Below are positions 7,449 to 15,495 of a stretch of 64,000 nt of DNA, in pieces (position 1 is the stretch's first letter; the number at the start of each line of letters is the position of its first letter). A model generated the notes under the pieces. That model was given only the letters and a program-made list of their open reading frames with translations, had not been told where the DNA came from and made no database searches. Made by a program: the position numbers and the translations under genes. This DNA is from Mycolicibacterium llatzerense (GTDB lineage: Bacteria; Actinomycetota; Actinomycetes; Mycobacteriales; Mycobacteriaceae), in NCBI RefSeq assembly GCF_000878195.1, contig NZ_JXST01000038.1, forward strand, positions 1 through 64,000, read 5' to 3'.

Positions 7449-8879
7449 ATGTTCAACGCAGAAACCATCACCAACGTGGCGAACGCGGCCTACGTCGTCG
7501 CTGCCCTGTTGTTCATCCTCGCTCTGGCCGGGCTCTCCAAGCACGAGACCTCCAAGGCCGGTAACGCCTTCGGTATGGCCGGCATGGGGGTGGCACTGAT
7601 CGCCACCATCGTCCTGGCCATCAACAACAAGATCGAGCCGCTGGGCCTGGCGCTGCTGGTCGGCGCCATGGCCGTCGGTGCGGCCATCGGTCTGTGGCGC
7701 GCCCGCGTCGTCGAGATGACCGGCATGCCCGAACTGATCGCGCTGCTGCACAGCTTTGTCGGTCTGGCTGCCGTGCTCGTCGGCTGGAGCGGCTACCTGC
7801 ACGCCGAGTTCGACCCGAACAGCCAGGGCGCCCTCGAGCTCGCCAAGGAAGGCATGCTCGGCATCCACTCCGCCGAGGTGTTCATCGGCGTGTTCATCGG
7901 TGCGGTGACCTTCACCGGTTCGATCGTCGCCAACCTGAAGCTGTCGGCCAAGATCAGCTCCTCCCCGCTGATGCTGCCGGGCAAGAACTTCCTCAACGTC
8001 GGCTCGCTGGTGCTGTTCGTCGCGCTGACCGTCTGGTTCGTCATCTCCCCGAACCTGTGGCTGCTGGTCGGCGTCACCGCCCTGGCCCTGCTGCTGGGCT
8101 GGCACCTGGTCGCCTCCATCGGCGGCGGCGACATGCCCGTCGTGGTCTCGATGCTCAACAGCTACTCCGGTTGGGCTGCCGCGGCGTCGGGCTTCCTGCT
8201 GTCCAACGACCTGCTGATCATCACCGGCGCGCTCGTCGGCTCCTCCGGCGCCTACCTGTCCTACATCATGTGCAAGGCCATGAACCGGTCGTTCATCTCC
8301 GTCATCGCCGGTGGCTTCGGCATCGAAGCCGGCCCGGCCGAGGACAAGGACTACGGCGAGCACCGCGAGATCACCGCCGAAGGCGCCGCCGAGCTGCTGG
8401 GCTCCGCCGACTCGGTCATCATCACGCCGGGCTACGGCATGGCTGTGGCCCAGGCCCAGTACGGCGTCGCCGACCTGACCCGCAAGCTGCGCGAAAAGGG
8501 CGTCAACGTCCGCTTCGGTATCCACCCCGTCGCCGGCCGCCTGCCCGGTCACATGAACGTGCTGCTGGCCGAGGCCAAGGTGCCCTACGACATCGTGCTC
8601 GAGATGGACGAGATCAACGACGACTTCGACGACACCGCCGTCGTGCTCGTCATCGGCGCCAACGACACCGTCAACCCGGCCGCGTCCGAGGACCCGAGCA
8701 GCCCGATCGCCGGCATGCCGGTGCTCACGGTGTGGAACGCCGAGAACGTCATCGTGTTCAAGCGCTCCATGGCCTCGGGCTACGCGGGCGTGCAGAACCC
8801 GCTGTTCTTCCGCGACAACACCCAGATGCTCTTCGGCGACGCACGCGACCGCGTCAACGACATCCTGGCTGCGCTGTAA
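7449..8879 (+). CDS. pntB: NAD(P) transhydrogenase subunit beta, PntB
   Basis: A 476-residue partner of PntA. The N-terminal 260 residues contain about nine membrane helices of the proton channel (SIGGGDMPVVVSMLNSYSGW is the conserved channel loop). The C-terminal NADP(H)-binding dIII domain carries PGYGMAVAQAQYGVADL and the GANDTVNPAA and KRSMASGYAGVQNPLFF motifs. Length and motifs match E. coli PntB. It is cotranscribed with pntA and ends at a strong terminator. With pntA it lies on the plus strand, opposite to what the inverted Mtb-like gene order predicts. Confidence 0.94.
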   Translation: MFNAETITNVANAAYVVAALLFILALAGLSKHETSKAGNAFGMAGMGVALIATIVLAINNKIEPLGLALLVGAMAVGAAIGLWRARVVEMTGMPELIALLHSFVGLAAVLVGWSGYLHAEFDPNSQGALELAKEGMLGIHSAEVFIGVFIGAVTFTGSIVANLKLSAKISSSPLMLPGKNFLNVGSLVLFVALTVWFVISPNLWLLVGVTALALLLGWHLVASIGGGDMPVVVSMLNSYSGWAAAASGFLLSNDLLIITGALVGSSGAYLSYIMCKAMNRSFISVIAGGFGIEAGPAEDKDYGEHREITAEGAAELLGSADSVIITPGYGMAVAQAQYGVADLTRKLREKGVNVRFGIHPVAGRLPGHMNVLLAEAKVPYDIVLEMDEINDDFDDTAVVLVIGANDTVNPAASEDPSSPIAGMPVLTVWNAENVIVFKRSMASGYAGVQNPLFFRDNTQMLFGDARDRVNDILAAL

Positions 8880-8885
8880 TTCCCA

Positions 8886-8929
8886 ACGCAGAAACCCCCA
8901 ATTCCCTAGGGATTTGGGGGTTTCTGCGT
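8886..8929 (+). terminator. Terminator of pntAB
   Basis: Perfect 16-base arms (8886-8901 and 8914-8929) with a small inner palindrome in the loop, beginning six bases after the pntB stop. It is the strongest hairpin in this part of the window. Confidence 0.8.
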
Positions 8930-8946
8930 CTGACAAACTTTCTCCT

Positions 8947-9007
8947 CGCGAACAGACACAAAACTGTCGTTTTGGCCCGCTAGATGACAGTTTTGCGTCT
9001 GCTCGCG
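8947..9007. terminator. Dispersed hairpin family A, copy 1
   Basis: Arms of 22 bases (8947-8968 and 8986-9007), 20 of them complementary, with core GCAGACGCAAAACTGTC. It lies between the pntB terminator and the 3' end of the convergent hydrolase, and on the minus-strand RNA both mismatches become G-U pairs. A second copy is at 9963-10020. Confidence 0.6.
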
Positions 9008-9014
9008 GGGATCT

Positions 9015-9911
9015 TCAGCGCACGAAATCACCGATCGCGGCGAGGAATTGGTCGGGCTTCTCCACCATGGGGCTGTGCCCCGAGCCTGCGATCAGGTGCG
9101 GCGGCAGGCCGGCGGCGGTGTAGCGCGCGACGTTCGACGCCGTCGGGGTCAGGACATCCTTGTCGCCCCACAGCACCAGCACCGGTTTCCCCAGCCCCTT
9201 GAGCGTCTCCACGACGGGACGTCCGGCTTCCTTGGAGTCGCAGACGCCCGCGTAGTTCAGCTGCTTCAACGAACGGTACGCCAGCGGCGGAACGGGGTAG
9301 TCGGCGGCGAACCCGGTCTGCAGCGAGCTTTCACTGATCGCGTCGACGCCGCGGAAGCGATCCAGCGCGGGCCCGATGACCGGCCAGCACAGCATCCTGC
9401 CGAGCAACGGCATCGCGACCAGATCCTCCGCGGCCGGGGTATCCGAAACCGCCACGCGCTCAACCATTTCCGGGTACTTGGTGGCGAACTCGGCGGCCAC
9501 CTTGCCGCCCATCGAATGTCCGACGAGCTCGGCATGCCGGACACCCATCGCCTCGAGCGCCCGGTGCACGGCTTCGGCCTGACCGTCGGCGTGATACGGC
9601 GCGGGATCGGTCGGGGCCTCGGAGCCACCATGGCCGACGAGGTCGATGGCAATCACCCGCTGATGCGCGGCCAGGGCCGGCGCGACCTTCTCCCACCACT
9701 CGATGGAGGCCGAATAGCCATGCAGCAGAACGATTGCCCGGTCACCTGGTGGCCCGTACTCGCGGACGTTCAGGTCGGGGCCATCGAGCTTGAGGACATG
9801 ACCGCCGGCGAACGGTTCCGCCGCCCGGCTGGTGTGCTCCACGACCACCATGTTCACGACCAACGCCACCACCGCCGCGACCAGCAGGCCAACCAGAATG
9901 CGTAGCTTCAT
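9015..9911 (-). CDS. Alpha/beta hydrolase with N-terminal membrane anchor
   Basis: A 298-residue serine hydrolase of the MhpC/epoxide-hydrolase-like group. Residues about 4-24 form an uncleaved signal anchor. The oxyanion region is LLHGYSASIEWW, the nucleophile elbow is GHSMGG, the acid lies in LWGDKDVL and the catalytic histidine in GSGHSPMVEKP, so the triad is complete. It probably acts at the cell envelope on a lipid or ester; the substrate is not evident. It is monocistronic, flanked on both sides by family A hairpins. Confidence 0.82.
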   Translation of the reverse strand: MKLRILVGLLVAAVVALVVNMVVVEHTSRAAEPFAGGHVLKLDGPDLNVREYGPPGDRAIVLLHGYSASIEWWEKVAPALAAHQRVIAIDLVGHGGSEAPTDPAPYHADGQAEAVHRALEAMGVRHAELVGHSMGGKVAAEFATKYPEMVERVAVSDTPAAEDLVAMPLLGRMLCWPVIGPALDRFRGVDAISESSLQTGFAADYPVPPLAYRSLKQLNYAGVCDSKEAGRPVVETLKGLGKPVLVLWGDKDVLTPTASNVARYTAAGLPPHLIAGSGHSPMVEKPDQFLAAIGDFVR

Positions 9912-9962
9912 GGCGCGACGCTACCGCCCGGAGCCCGCTTCGAGCGACCTGGTTTTCCCTGC

Positions 9963-10020
9963 CGAGCAGACGTAAAACTGTCGTTGTAGGGGGCCAAACC
10001 GACAGTTTTATGTCTGCTCG
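9963..10020. terminator. Dispersed hairpin family A, copy 2
   Basis: Arms of 20 bases (9963-9982 and 10001-10020), 19 complementary, with the same AGACGTAAAACTGTC core as copy 1 but an unrelated loop. It sits just after the histidine kinase stop (10029 on the minus strand), so it is probably the terminator of the two-component operon. Confidence 0.65.
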
Positions 10021-10028
10021 CGAGAGGA

Positions 10029-11216
10029 CTACTCGCGCTCGGGCGGTGACGTCACCGTCACGCGGGTGCCGCCGTCGGCCGCCGAGTCGACGAGCATCGA
10101 GCCACCCATCGCGTCCAAGCGGGCCAGCAGCGAGCCCAGGCCGATGTGGCCGTCGGCCACGTACTGGGCGACCACCGCCGCGTCGAACCCGACGCCGTCG
10201 TCGGCGATGGTCAGGACGATCCGATTGCCGATGGGGCCCAGCCGCACCGACACCGTCGTGGCCTGCGCATGCTTGCCGATATTGGTCAGCAGCTCGCGGG
10301 CCGCCCGGTACAGCAGCTGCTGCGAATCGGGCTTGCCCACCTCCTCGAGGTCGGCCCGCACCACCAGGTGGGTACGAGACTCGAACTGCCGCACCAGTTC
10401 CCGCACCGCCGGGGTCAGGCCGAGCTGCGCGAGCACCTGCGGATGCAGCTCGGTGACCGTCGAGCGCAGCGCCGCTGCAGTGTCTTCCAACGCTGCGTAG
10501 ACCGCATCGAGTTCCGGCCCGGGGGTCCGTTCCCGAACCTCGTCGAGCTGCAGACGGGCTGCCAGCAGCGTCTGCAACGGGCCGTCGTGTAGCCCTTCGG
10601 CGACTTCCCGGTTGTGCCGTTCGTCGGACTGCATGGCCTCGGACACCAGCTGGCGACGCACCTCCTGCAGGGCCTGCACGTTTTCCTGGCGCCGTACCAG
10701 CACGAAACACAACACCGTGGTGGCCACCGCCAGCCAGACCAGGAACCCGAAGTGGGTGTAGACCATGTTCGGCAGGCCCATGCGGTCGTCGTGCTTGGAG
10801 TAGAAGATCCACACCGACAGATAGCCGGCGGCCGTCAACGTGCCGATGGCCGCGGTCATCAATGGCTGATCCTGGAACGCCACCGAGATCGGCAATAGGA
10901 AGAAGACCGGCAGCAGGGCCGCCGTCGCACCGCCCGACACCAGGCACAGCGCCAGGATGACCAGCAGGTCGATGCCGGTGGACGCCCAATCCGCCCAGCG
11001 TGGCACCGGCCCGCGCAGCACCGCCACCAGCCAGATCACCGCGGCGATGGCGTACAGCCCCAGGATCACCGCGTACAGCACGGGCAGCCAGTGGTCGACC
11101 TCCCAGATCCACACCAGGACGCCGATCAGCGCGATCAGCGGAAGCCGCAGCCCGGCCGAAATCCGCACCGGTTCGGCAGCCAGGTACTCGCCGATCCGGC
11201 TGAGTGTCGGGCTCAC
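10029..11216 (-). CDS. Sensor histidine kinase, NarL/DesK-type (HisKA_3)
   Basis: A 395-residue membrane kinase. About six membrane helices lie in residues 20-180, with no large extracytoplasmic loop, so it probably senses a membrane or intramembrane signal. HisKA_3 follows (ERHNREVAEGLHDGPLQTLL; the phospho-acceptor is the His of LHDG), then an HATPase domain with RELLTNIGKHAQ (N box), ADDGVGFD and HIGLGSLLARLDAMGG. Start is a GTG at 11216, one base after the response regulator stop, so the two are translationally coupled. The signal is unknown. Confidence 0.88.
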   Translation of the reverse strand: MSPTLSRIGEYLAAEPVRISAGLRLPLIALIGVLVWIWEVDHWLPVLYAVILGLYAIAAVIWLVAVLRGPVPRWADWASTGIDLLVILALCLVSGGATAALLPVFFLLPISVAFQDQPLMTAAIGTLTAAGYLSVWIFYSKHDDRMGLPNMVYTHFGFLVWLAVATTVLCFVLVRRQENVQALQEVRRQLVSEAMQSDERHNREVAEGLHDGPLQTLLAARLQLDEVRERTPGPELDAVYAALEDTAAALRSTVTELHPQVLAQLGLTPAVRELVRQFESRTHLVVRADLEEVGKPDSQQLLYRAARELLTNIGKHAQATTVSVRLGPIGNRIVLTIADDGVGFDAAVVAQYVADGHIGLGSLLARLDAMGGSMLVDSAADGGTRVTVTSPPERE

Positions 11217-11217
11217 G

Positions 11218-11859
11218 TCAGTCCAGCAGCTTGCGACGCATCGCCTCGGCCACGGCTGCGCCGCGGTCCCCGACCCCGAGCTTCTCGTAGAGCCGCTGCA
11301 CGTGGGTCTTGACGGTCGACGGCGCCAGGAACAGCTCCTTGGCCATGGTCGGGATGCTCGCGCCCTTGGCGATCAGCTGCAGCACCTCGCGTTCGCGCGG
11401 GCTGAGCACCGGGGCGTCCGGCTCGGCGCGCCGGCGGATCTCGCCGGCCAGCCCCGCGGCGAGGCTGGGTGCGACGACGTCGCGGCCCTTCGCGCATTCG
11501 AGGATCGCGTTGACGAGCTCGCTGCGCGTCGACTCCTTCGGCAGAAAGCCCGCCGCGCCTTCCTGCAAGGCTCGGTACACGATCTCCGCCTCGTCGTGGG
11601 CGGAGAGCAGGAGCACCCGGGTCGGCAGGCCGTCGCGCAGCACCGCCGCGGCCACCTCGGCGCCGTCCATGCCAGGCATGCGGTAGTCCAGCAGAGCGAC
11701 CTGGGGTTTGTGGGTCCGGATCGCCTCCAGCGCGGAGGTCCCGTCGTCCGCTTCGGCGAGTACCTCGATGGCGCCACTCGCCGTCAGCGCGCGGACGACG
11801 CCGTCGCGAAACATCGGGTGGTCGTCCCCCACCACAACGCGAACCCGTTCGTCGGTCAT
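11218..11859 (-). CDS. NarL/LuxR-family response regulator
   Basis: A 213-residue DNA-binding partner of the adjacent kinase. The receiver domain (residues about 5-120) has the acidic pair in VGDDHPMFRDG, the phospho-acceptor Asp in LLDYRMPGMDG and the switch Lys in LPKES. The C-terminal LuxR helix-turn-helix is LSPREREVLQLIAKGAS through STVKTHVQRLYEKLGV. I chose ATG 11859 (MTDERVRVVV); a longer reading from 11940 would add 27 residues unlike any receiver and cover the palindrome at 11917. It diverges from the small secreted protein gene, a likely target. Confidence 0.9.
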   Translation of the reverse strand: MTDERVRVVVGDDHPMFRDGVVRALTASGAIEVLAEADDGTSALEAIRTHKPQVALLDYRMPGMDGAEVAAAVLRDGLPTRVLLLSAHDEAEIVYRALQEGAAGFLPKESTRSELVNAILECAKGRDVVAPSLAAGLAGEIRRRAEPDAPVLSPREREVLQLIAKGASIPTMAKELFLAPSTVKTHVQRLYEKLGVGDRGAAVAEAMRRKLLD

Positions 11860-11916
11860 GCCGTCAGCGTCGCACGGCGGCCAGCGAAAAAGTAACAAGA
11901 TCGCCAATTGGCGGCC

Positions 11917-11942
11917 GGGTGTCCCCCGATCAGGGGACACCC
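11917..11942. promoter_or_regulatory. Palindrome between the response regulator and the secreted-protein gene
   Basis: Perfect 10-base arms GGGTGTCCCC and GGGGACACCC with a 6-base spacer, 58 bases upstream of the response regulator and about 125 upstream of the divergent secreted-protein gene. A binding site for the response regulator is the simplest reading; a transcript hairpin is the alternative. Nothing else stands out in 11860-12065 apart from the ribosome site at about 12053. Confidence 0.5.
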
Positions 11943-12065
11943 GAATCCACCGGCGGACCAGCCGATCACCGGACAGACATCAGACCCCCAACCCGGCACT
12001 CTTGAGTCATCACCGGAACACACCGGAGCAAGACATCAAAAGCTAACTGACACAGGAGAATTCAA

Positions 12066-12296
12066 ATGAGCATCACCGTCCGCACCTTCGGTTTCTCGAT
12101 CATCGCCGCCGGCGTCCTGGGTGGCTCGGCACTCGGCCTGGCCGGCGCCGCGGGCGCCACCACCCTCGGACCCGACGTCCGCCCGCCACACATCGTCGCG
12201 ACCCCGTCGGTCATCGCGCCGCCGGCGGGGACGCCGCTGCCCGGTGCCATCTGGCACCGCGGCGTCTACCGGGTGGCCGCTTTGCAGGGCCGCTGA
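12066..12296 (+). CDS. Small secreted protein of unknown function
   Basis: A 76-residue protein with a clear ribosome site (AGGAGA) and ATG at 12066. Residues 1-31 are a Sec signal peptide ending in AGAAGA, leaving a mature chain of about 45 residues rich in Pro, Ala and Val (TLGPDVRPPHIVATPSV; PPAGTPLPGAIWHRGVYR). No cysteines and no known domain. It is divergent from the NarL-type two-component system and monocistronic, with its own terminator, so it may be the main output of that system. Function not recognised. Confidence 0.75.
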   Translation: MSITVRTFGFSIIAAGVLGGSALGLAGAAGATTLGPDVRPPHIVATPSVIAPPAGTPLPGAIWHRGVYRVAALQGR

Positions 12297-12309
12297 CCGG
12301 ACCCATACC

Positions 12310-12348
12310 CGGATTCCCTCCCCGAAGTCGTCGCGGGGAGGGAATCCG
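12310..12348 (+). terminator. Terminator after the small secreted protein gene
   Basis: Perfect 15-base arms (12310-12324 and 12334-12348) with a 9-base loop, 13 bases after the stop codon. There is no T-tract. Confidence 0.8.
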
Positions 12349-12421
12349 CTGTTGCCTGGGCCGGGCGTCACGCCGCCGACCCACTGTCACATGTCTAACC
12401 AGGTGGCATATCGTGGCGGTC

Positions 12422-13651
12422 ATGGACTTCGCGTTGTCGGCAAAAGCGCAGGATTACCAGCACAGGCTCACCGAGTTCATGACCGAACTCGTGCTGCCGG
12501 CCGAGGCCTCCTACCACGCCTATCGCGAGGAGAAGGGCCCGAAGGATCACACGGTGCCGCCGGTGGTCGAGGAGCTCAAGATCGAGGCCCGCAAGCGTGG
12601 CCTGTGGAATCTGTTCCTGCCGTCGGAGTCCGGGTTGACCAACCTGGAGTACGCCCCGTTGGCGGAGATTTCCGGCTGGAGCATGGAGATCGCGCCGGAG
12701 GCCATCAACTGCGCGGCGCCGGACACCGGCAACATGGAGACCCTGCACCTGTTCGCGAACGAACAGCAGAGCAAGCAGTGGCTCGAACCCCTGCTCAACG
12801 GGGAGATTCGCAGCGCGTTCGCCATGACCGAGCCCGCCGTGGCGTCCTCGGATGCCCGCAACATCGAGACGACGATGCTGCGCGACGGCGGGGACTATGT
12901 CATCAACGGCCGCAAGTGGTGGATCACCGGCGCCGCCGACCCGCGCTGCAAGATTCTGATCGTCATGGGCCGCACCAACCCGGATGCGGCCTCACACCAG
13001 CAGCAGTCGATGATCCTGGTGCCGGTCGATACCCCCGGCGTGGACATCCAGCGGTCGTTGCCGGTGTTCGGCTGGCAGGACCAGCACGGGCACTGCGAGA
13101 TCGTCTTCGACAACGTCCGGGTGCCGGCGGAGAACCTGCTGCACGAGGAGGGTTCGGGGTTTGCGATCGCGCAGGCGCGGCTGGGGCCGGGCCGTATCCA
13201 TCACTGTATGCGCGCGATCGGGGCCGCTGAGCGGGCGCTGGCGTTGATGATCGACCGGGTGTCCACGCGGGTGGCGTTCGGTAAGCCGCTGGCCGAGCAA
13301 GGCGTGGTGCGCGAGTCGATTGCCAAGTCCCGCAATGAGATCGACCAGGCGCGGTTGTTGTGTGAGAAGGCTGCCTGGACCATCGACCAGCAGGGCAACA
13401 AGGCTGCCCATGTGCTGGTGTCGCAGATCAAGTCGGTGGCCCCGCAGGTGGCGTGCGATGTGATCGACCGGGCCATCCAGGTGCACGGCGCGGCGGGAAT
13501 CTGCGATGACGTCCCGCTGGCGCGGTTGTACGGCTGGCACCGGGCGATGCGGTTGTTCGACGGCCCGGACGAGGTGCACATGCGCACCATCGCGCGCGCC
13601 GAACTCGGCCGAGAGAAGTCGGCACTGGCGGCCGCGGCGTTGGGTCACTGA
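12422..13651 (+). CDS. fadE2: Acyl-CoA dehydrogenase FadE2
   Basis: A 409-residue acyl-CoA dehydrogenase (beta-oxidation step 1; FAD, electrons to ETF). FAD/substrate segment FAMTEPAVASSDARNIETT, KWWITGAADPRC, and C-terminal IQVHGAAGICDDVPLARLYGWHRAMRLFDGPDEVH. The ACAD10/11-like pattern fits the PtbB-type phosphatase downstream. Starts MDFALSAKAQDY at ATG 12422; a GTG at 12413 is an alternative. Its stop overlaps the ptbB start by one base (TGATG), as for the fadE2-ptbB pair in Mtb (Rv0154c-Rv0153c). Confidence 0.88.
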   Translation: MDFALSAKAQDYQHRLTEFMTELVLPAEASYHAYREEKGPKDHTVPPVVEELKIEARKRGLWNLFLPSESGLTNLEYAPLAEISGWSMEIAPEAINCAAPDTGNMETLHLFANEQQSKQWLEPLLNGEIRSAFAMTEPAVASSDARNIETTMLRDGGDYVINGRKWWITGAADPRCKILIVMGRTNPDAASHQQQSMILVPVDTPGVDIQRSLPVFGWQDQHGHCEIVFDNVRVPAENLLHEEGSGFAIAQARLGPGRIHHCMRAIGAAERALALMIDRVSTRVAFGKPLAEQGVVRESIAKSRNEIDQARLLCEKAAWTIDQQGNKAAHVLVSQIKSVAPQVACDVIDRAIQVHGAAGICDDVPLARLYGWHRAMRLFDGPDEVHMRTIARAELGREKSALAAAALGH

Positions 13652-14460
13652 TGCGGTCGACTGGCCTGGAACTCGCCGGCGCCTGGAACTTCCGCGATGT
13701 CGCCGAGGAGACGGGCATCGCCGGTGGTCGGTTGTTCCGGTCCAGCGAGCTGAGCGGACTGGACGACGACGGCCGTAAAGCCCTGCAGCGCTACGGCATC
13801 AGCGATGTCGCCGACCTCCGGTCGCTGCGCGAGGTCGAGCGCCGGGGTCCCGGGCAGGTGCCCGACGGCGTCGCGATCCACCTGCTGCCGTTCCACGAAT
13901 TGGCCGCCGCCGGCACTGAAGAAGCCGAGGCGCCGCACGAGAACGCCTTCGAGAAGATGATGACGGAGAAGCCCGACGACGAGGACGTCGCGGCGGCCGC
14001 CGGTCGCTTCATGGTCGAGGAGTACCGCCGCTTCCCCACCCTGCCGGGCGCGCATCTTGCGGTGCGCCAGGTCATTTCGATGCTCGCCGACTCGCGCCCG
14101 GTGATCGCGCACTGCTTCGCCGGCAAGGACCGCACCGGATTCACGGTGGCGACAGTGCTGGGCGCCGTCGGGGTCGGGCGCGACGCGATCCTGACCGACT
14201 TCCTGCGCAGCAACGACGCGGTGCCGCAGCTGCGGGAGGGCATCCTGGAGACCATCCGCACCCGGGCCGGCCAGACGGCCGAGGTGGTCACGTTCGCCGA
14301 GGCCCGGCTCACCGAAGAGGTGCTCGGGGTCCGCGAGGAGTACCTGGATGCGGCCCTTGGGGTCGTGGAGGCCGAGTACGGCTCGCAGGCGAATTACCTT
14401 GCGGCCATTGGGGTTACCGATGAGCAGTTGACGCGATTGCGAGGCGTGCTGCGAGGCTGA
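13651..14460 (+). CDS. ptbB: Protein tyrosine/lipid phosphatase PtbB (MptpB-like)
   Basis: A 269-residue cysteine phosphatase. The P-loop HCFAGKDRTGF (residues about 152-162) holds the catalytic Cys and Arg with the Lys-Asp pair characteristic of MptpB-type atypical phosphatases that also accept phosphoinositides. N-terminal GAWNFRDVAEETG and FRSSELSGL match the family. In Mtb the enzyme is exported and acts in the macrophage; no signal peptide is visible here either. Translationally coupled to fadE2. In a saprophyte the role may be different. Confidence 0.88.
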   Translation: MRSTGLELAGAWNFRDVAEETGIAGGRLFRSSELSGLDDDGRKALQRYGISDVADLRSLREVERRGPGQVPDGVAIHLLPFHELAAAGTEEAEAPHENAFEKMMTEKPDDEDVAAAAGRFMVEEYRRFPTLPGAHLAVRQVISMLADSRPVIAHCFAGKDRTGFTVATVLGAVGVGRDAILTDFLRSNDAVPQLREGILETIRTRAGQTAEVVTFAEARLTEEVLGVREEYLDAALGVVEAEYGSQANYLAAIGVTDEQLTRLRGVLRG

Positions 14461-14468
14461 GGCGGTGC

Positions 14469-15011
14469 CTAGCCGCGACTCGCGGTAAGTGTCACCCGAA
14501 CCTCGTCCGTCACCTTCATCGCGCCCATCAGCATCGAATATTGCTTGATGCCGTGGTCACTGTGCCGTACGACCGCCGCTCCGCTCAGCCGCCAACCGGC
14601 GTCGTCCCGTACCGCCTCGACGTGGACGGTCTGCTCGCTGCTGCGTCCGCAGAGGTCCAACGTTCCGGTCAACCGCCACGAGTCCGCATCGGGTTCGATC
14701 GACGACGTACGGAATGTCGCCTGCGGAAAGCGCTTGACCTGCAACGTCTTCAGCGCGTTGCTCCGCACTAACGACTTCTCCGCGCTGGACAGCGGAGTCA
14801 TCCCGCCCTCACCGGTCAGCACTTCGAGTGAGTTCAGTTCGACGGTCACCTCGACCGAGGCGGGTTTGTCTCCGTCCCAGTCCACGGTCGCCCGCCAGGA
14901 GCTCAACGCGATGGTCAATCGGTGCCCCATCCTGGCCGCACTGCCGGTCACGCCGGTGTGCAGCAGCAGCTCGCCATCGGCTTCGCCGAGACTCCATTGC
15001 GTAGAGGTCAA
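14469..15011 (-). CDS. YceI family lipid-binding protein
   Basis: A 180-residue single YceI domain, the lipocalin-like barrel that binds polyprenyl or other isoprenoid chains. Typical family segments are SAARMGHRLTIAL, WDGDKPASVEVTVELNSLEVL and the central LKTLQVKRFPQATFRTSSI. No signal peptide, unlike many YceI proteins. Its start overlaps the stop of the DUF456 gene upstream by four bases (ATGA), so the two are one transcript. Convergent with ptbB. Confidence 0.82.
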   Translation of the reverse strand: MTSTQWSLGEADGELLLHTGVTGSAARMGHRLTIALSSWRATVDWDGDKPASVEVTVELNSLEVLTGEGGMTPLSSAEKSLVRSNALKTLQVKRFPQATFRTSSIEPDADSWRLTGTLDLCGRSSEQTVHVEAVRDDAGWRLSGAAVVRHSDHGIKQYSMLMGAMKVTDEVRVTLTASRG

Positions 15012-15493
15012 TTGCCCAACACCAAACCCGTCACCCAGGCGACCGTCGAGAGCAGCGCGGCTGTCAACTCGACCCCCATGGCCAACGCAACGCCCTTCAG
15101 GGCGTGCTTGGTCGACGTCCAGGCCCGGCCCTTGTCACGTAGTGCCGAGTACTCGGACAGGTAGACCCCCAGCACGAAGCCGAGGGCCAGTCCCAGCACG
15201 GGGATCACGAAAAACCCGATGACACCAAGGATTCCGCCGACGACGAGGCTGCGGGTGGACACGTCAGCCTGTCGCATCCGGCGCATCGGCCAGAGGTACT
15301 TGATCACCTCGCCGGCCAGGAACAACGCCGCCGCGACGCCGAGCACCACCCACGACGTCGCAGTGTGGACGACTACCGCCCACACCGCGATCGCGAGGAA
15401 TACGACCAAACCGCCGGGTAGCACCGGCACCACGATGCCGACCAGGCCGATCGCGATGACCAGCGCAACCAGCACTGTTCCCAAGGTATGCAC
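15008..15493 (-). CDS. DUF456 family membrane protein
   Basis: A 161-residue protein with about four or five hydrophobic helices and a glycine zipper (GGILGVIGFFVIPVLGLALGFVLGVYLSEY) typical of DUF456. The function of the family is not established. It sits two bases downstream of the quinone oxidoreductase gene and overlaps the YceI gene, so it belongs to the minus-strand operon that runs from 18843 or 17334 to 14469. Confidence 0.78.
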   Translation of the reverse strand: MHTLGTVLVALVIAIGLVGIVVPVLPGGLVVFLAIAVWAVVVHTATSWVVLGVAAALFLAGEVIKYLWPMRRMRQADVSTRSLVVGGILGVIGFFVIPVLGLALGFVLGVYLSEYSALRDKGRAWTSTKHALKGVALAMGVELTAALLSTVAWVTGLVLGN

Positions 15494-15495
15494 GA

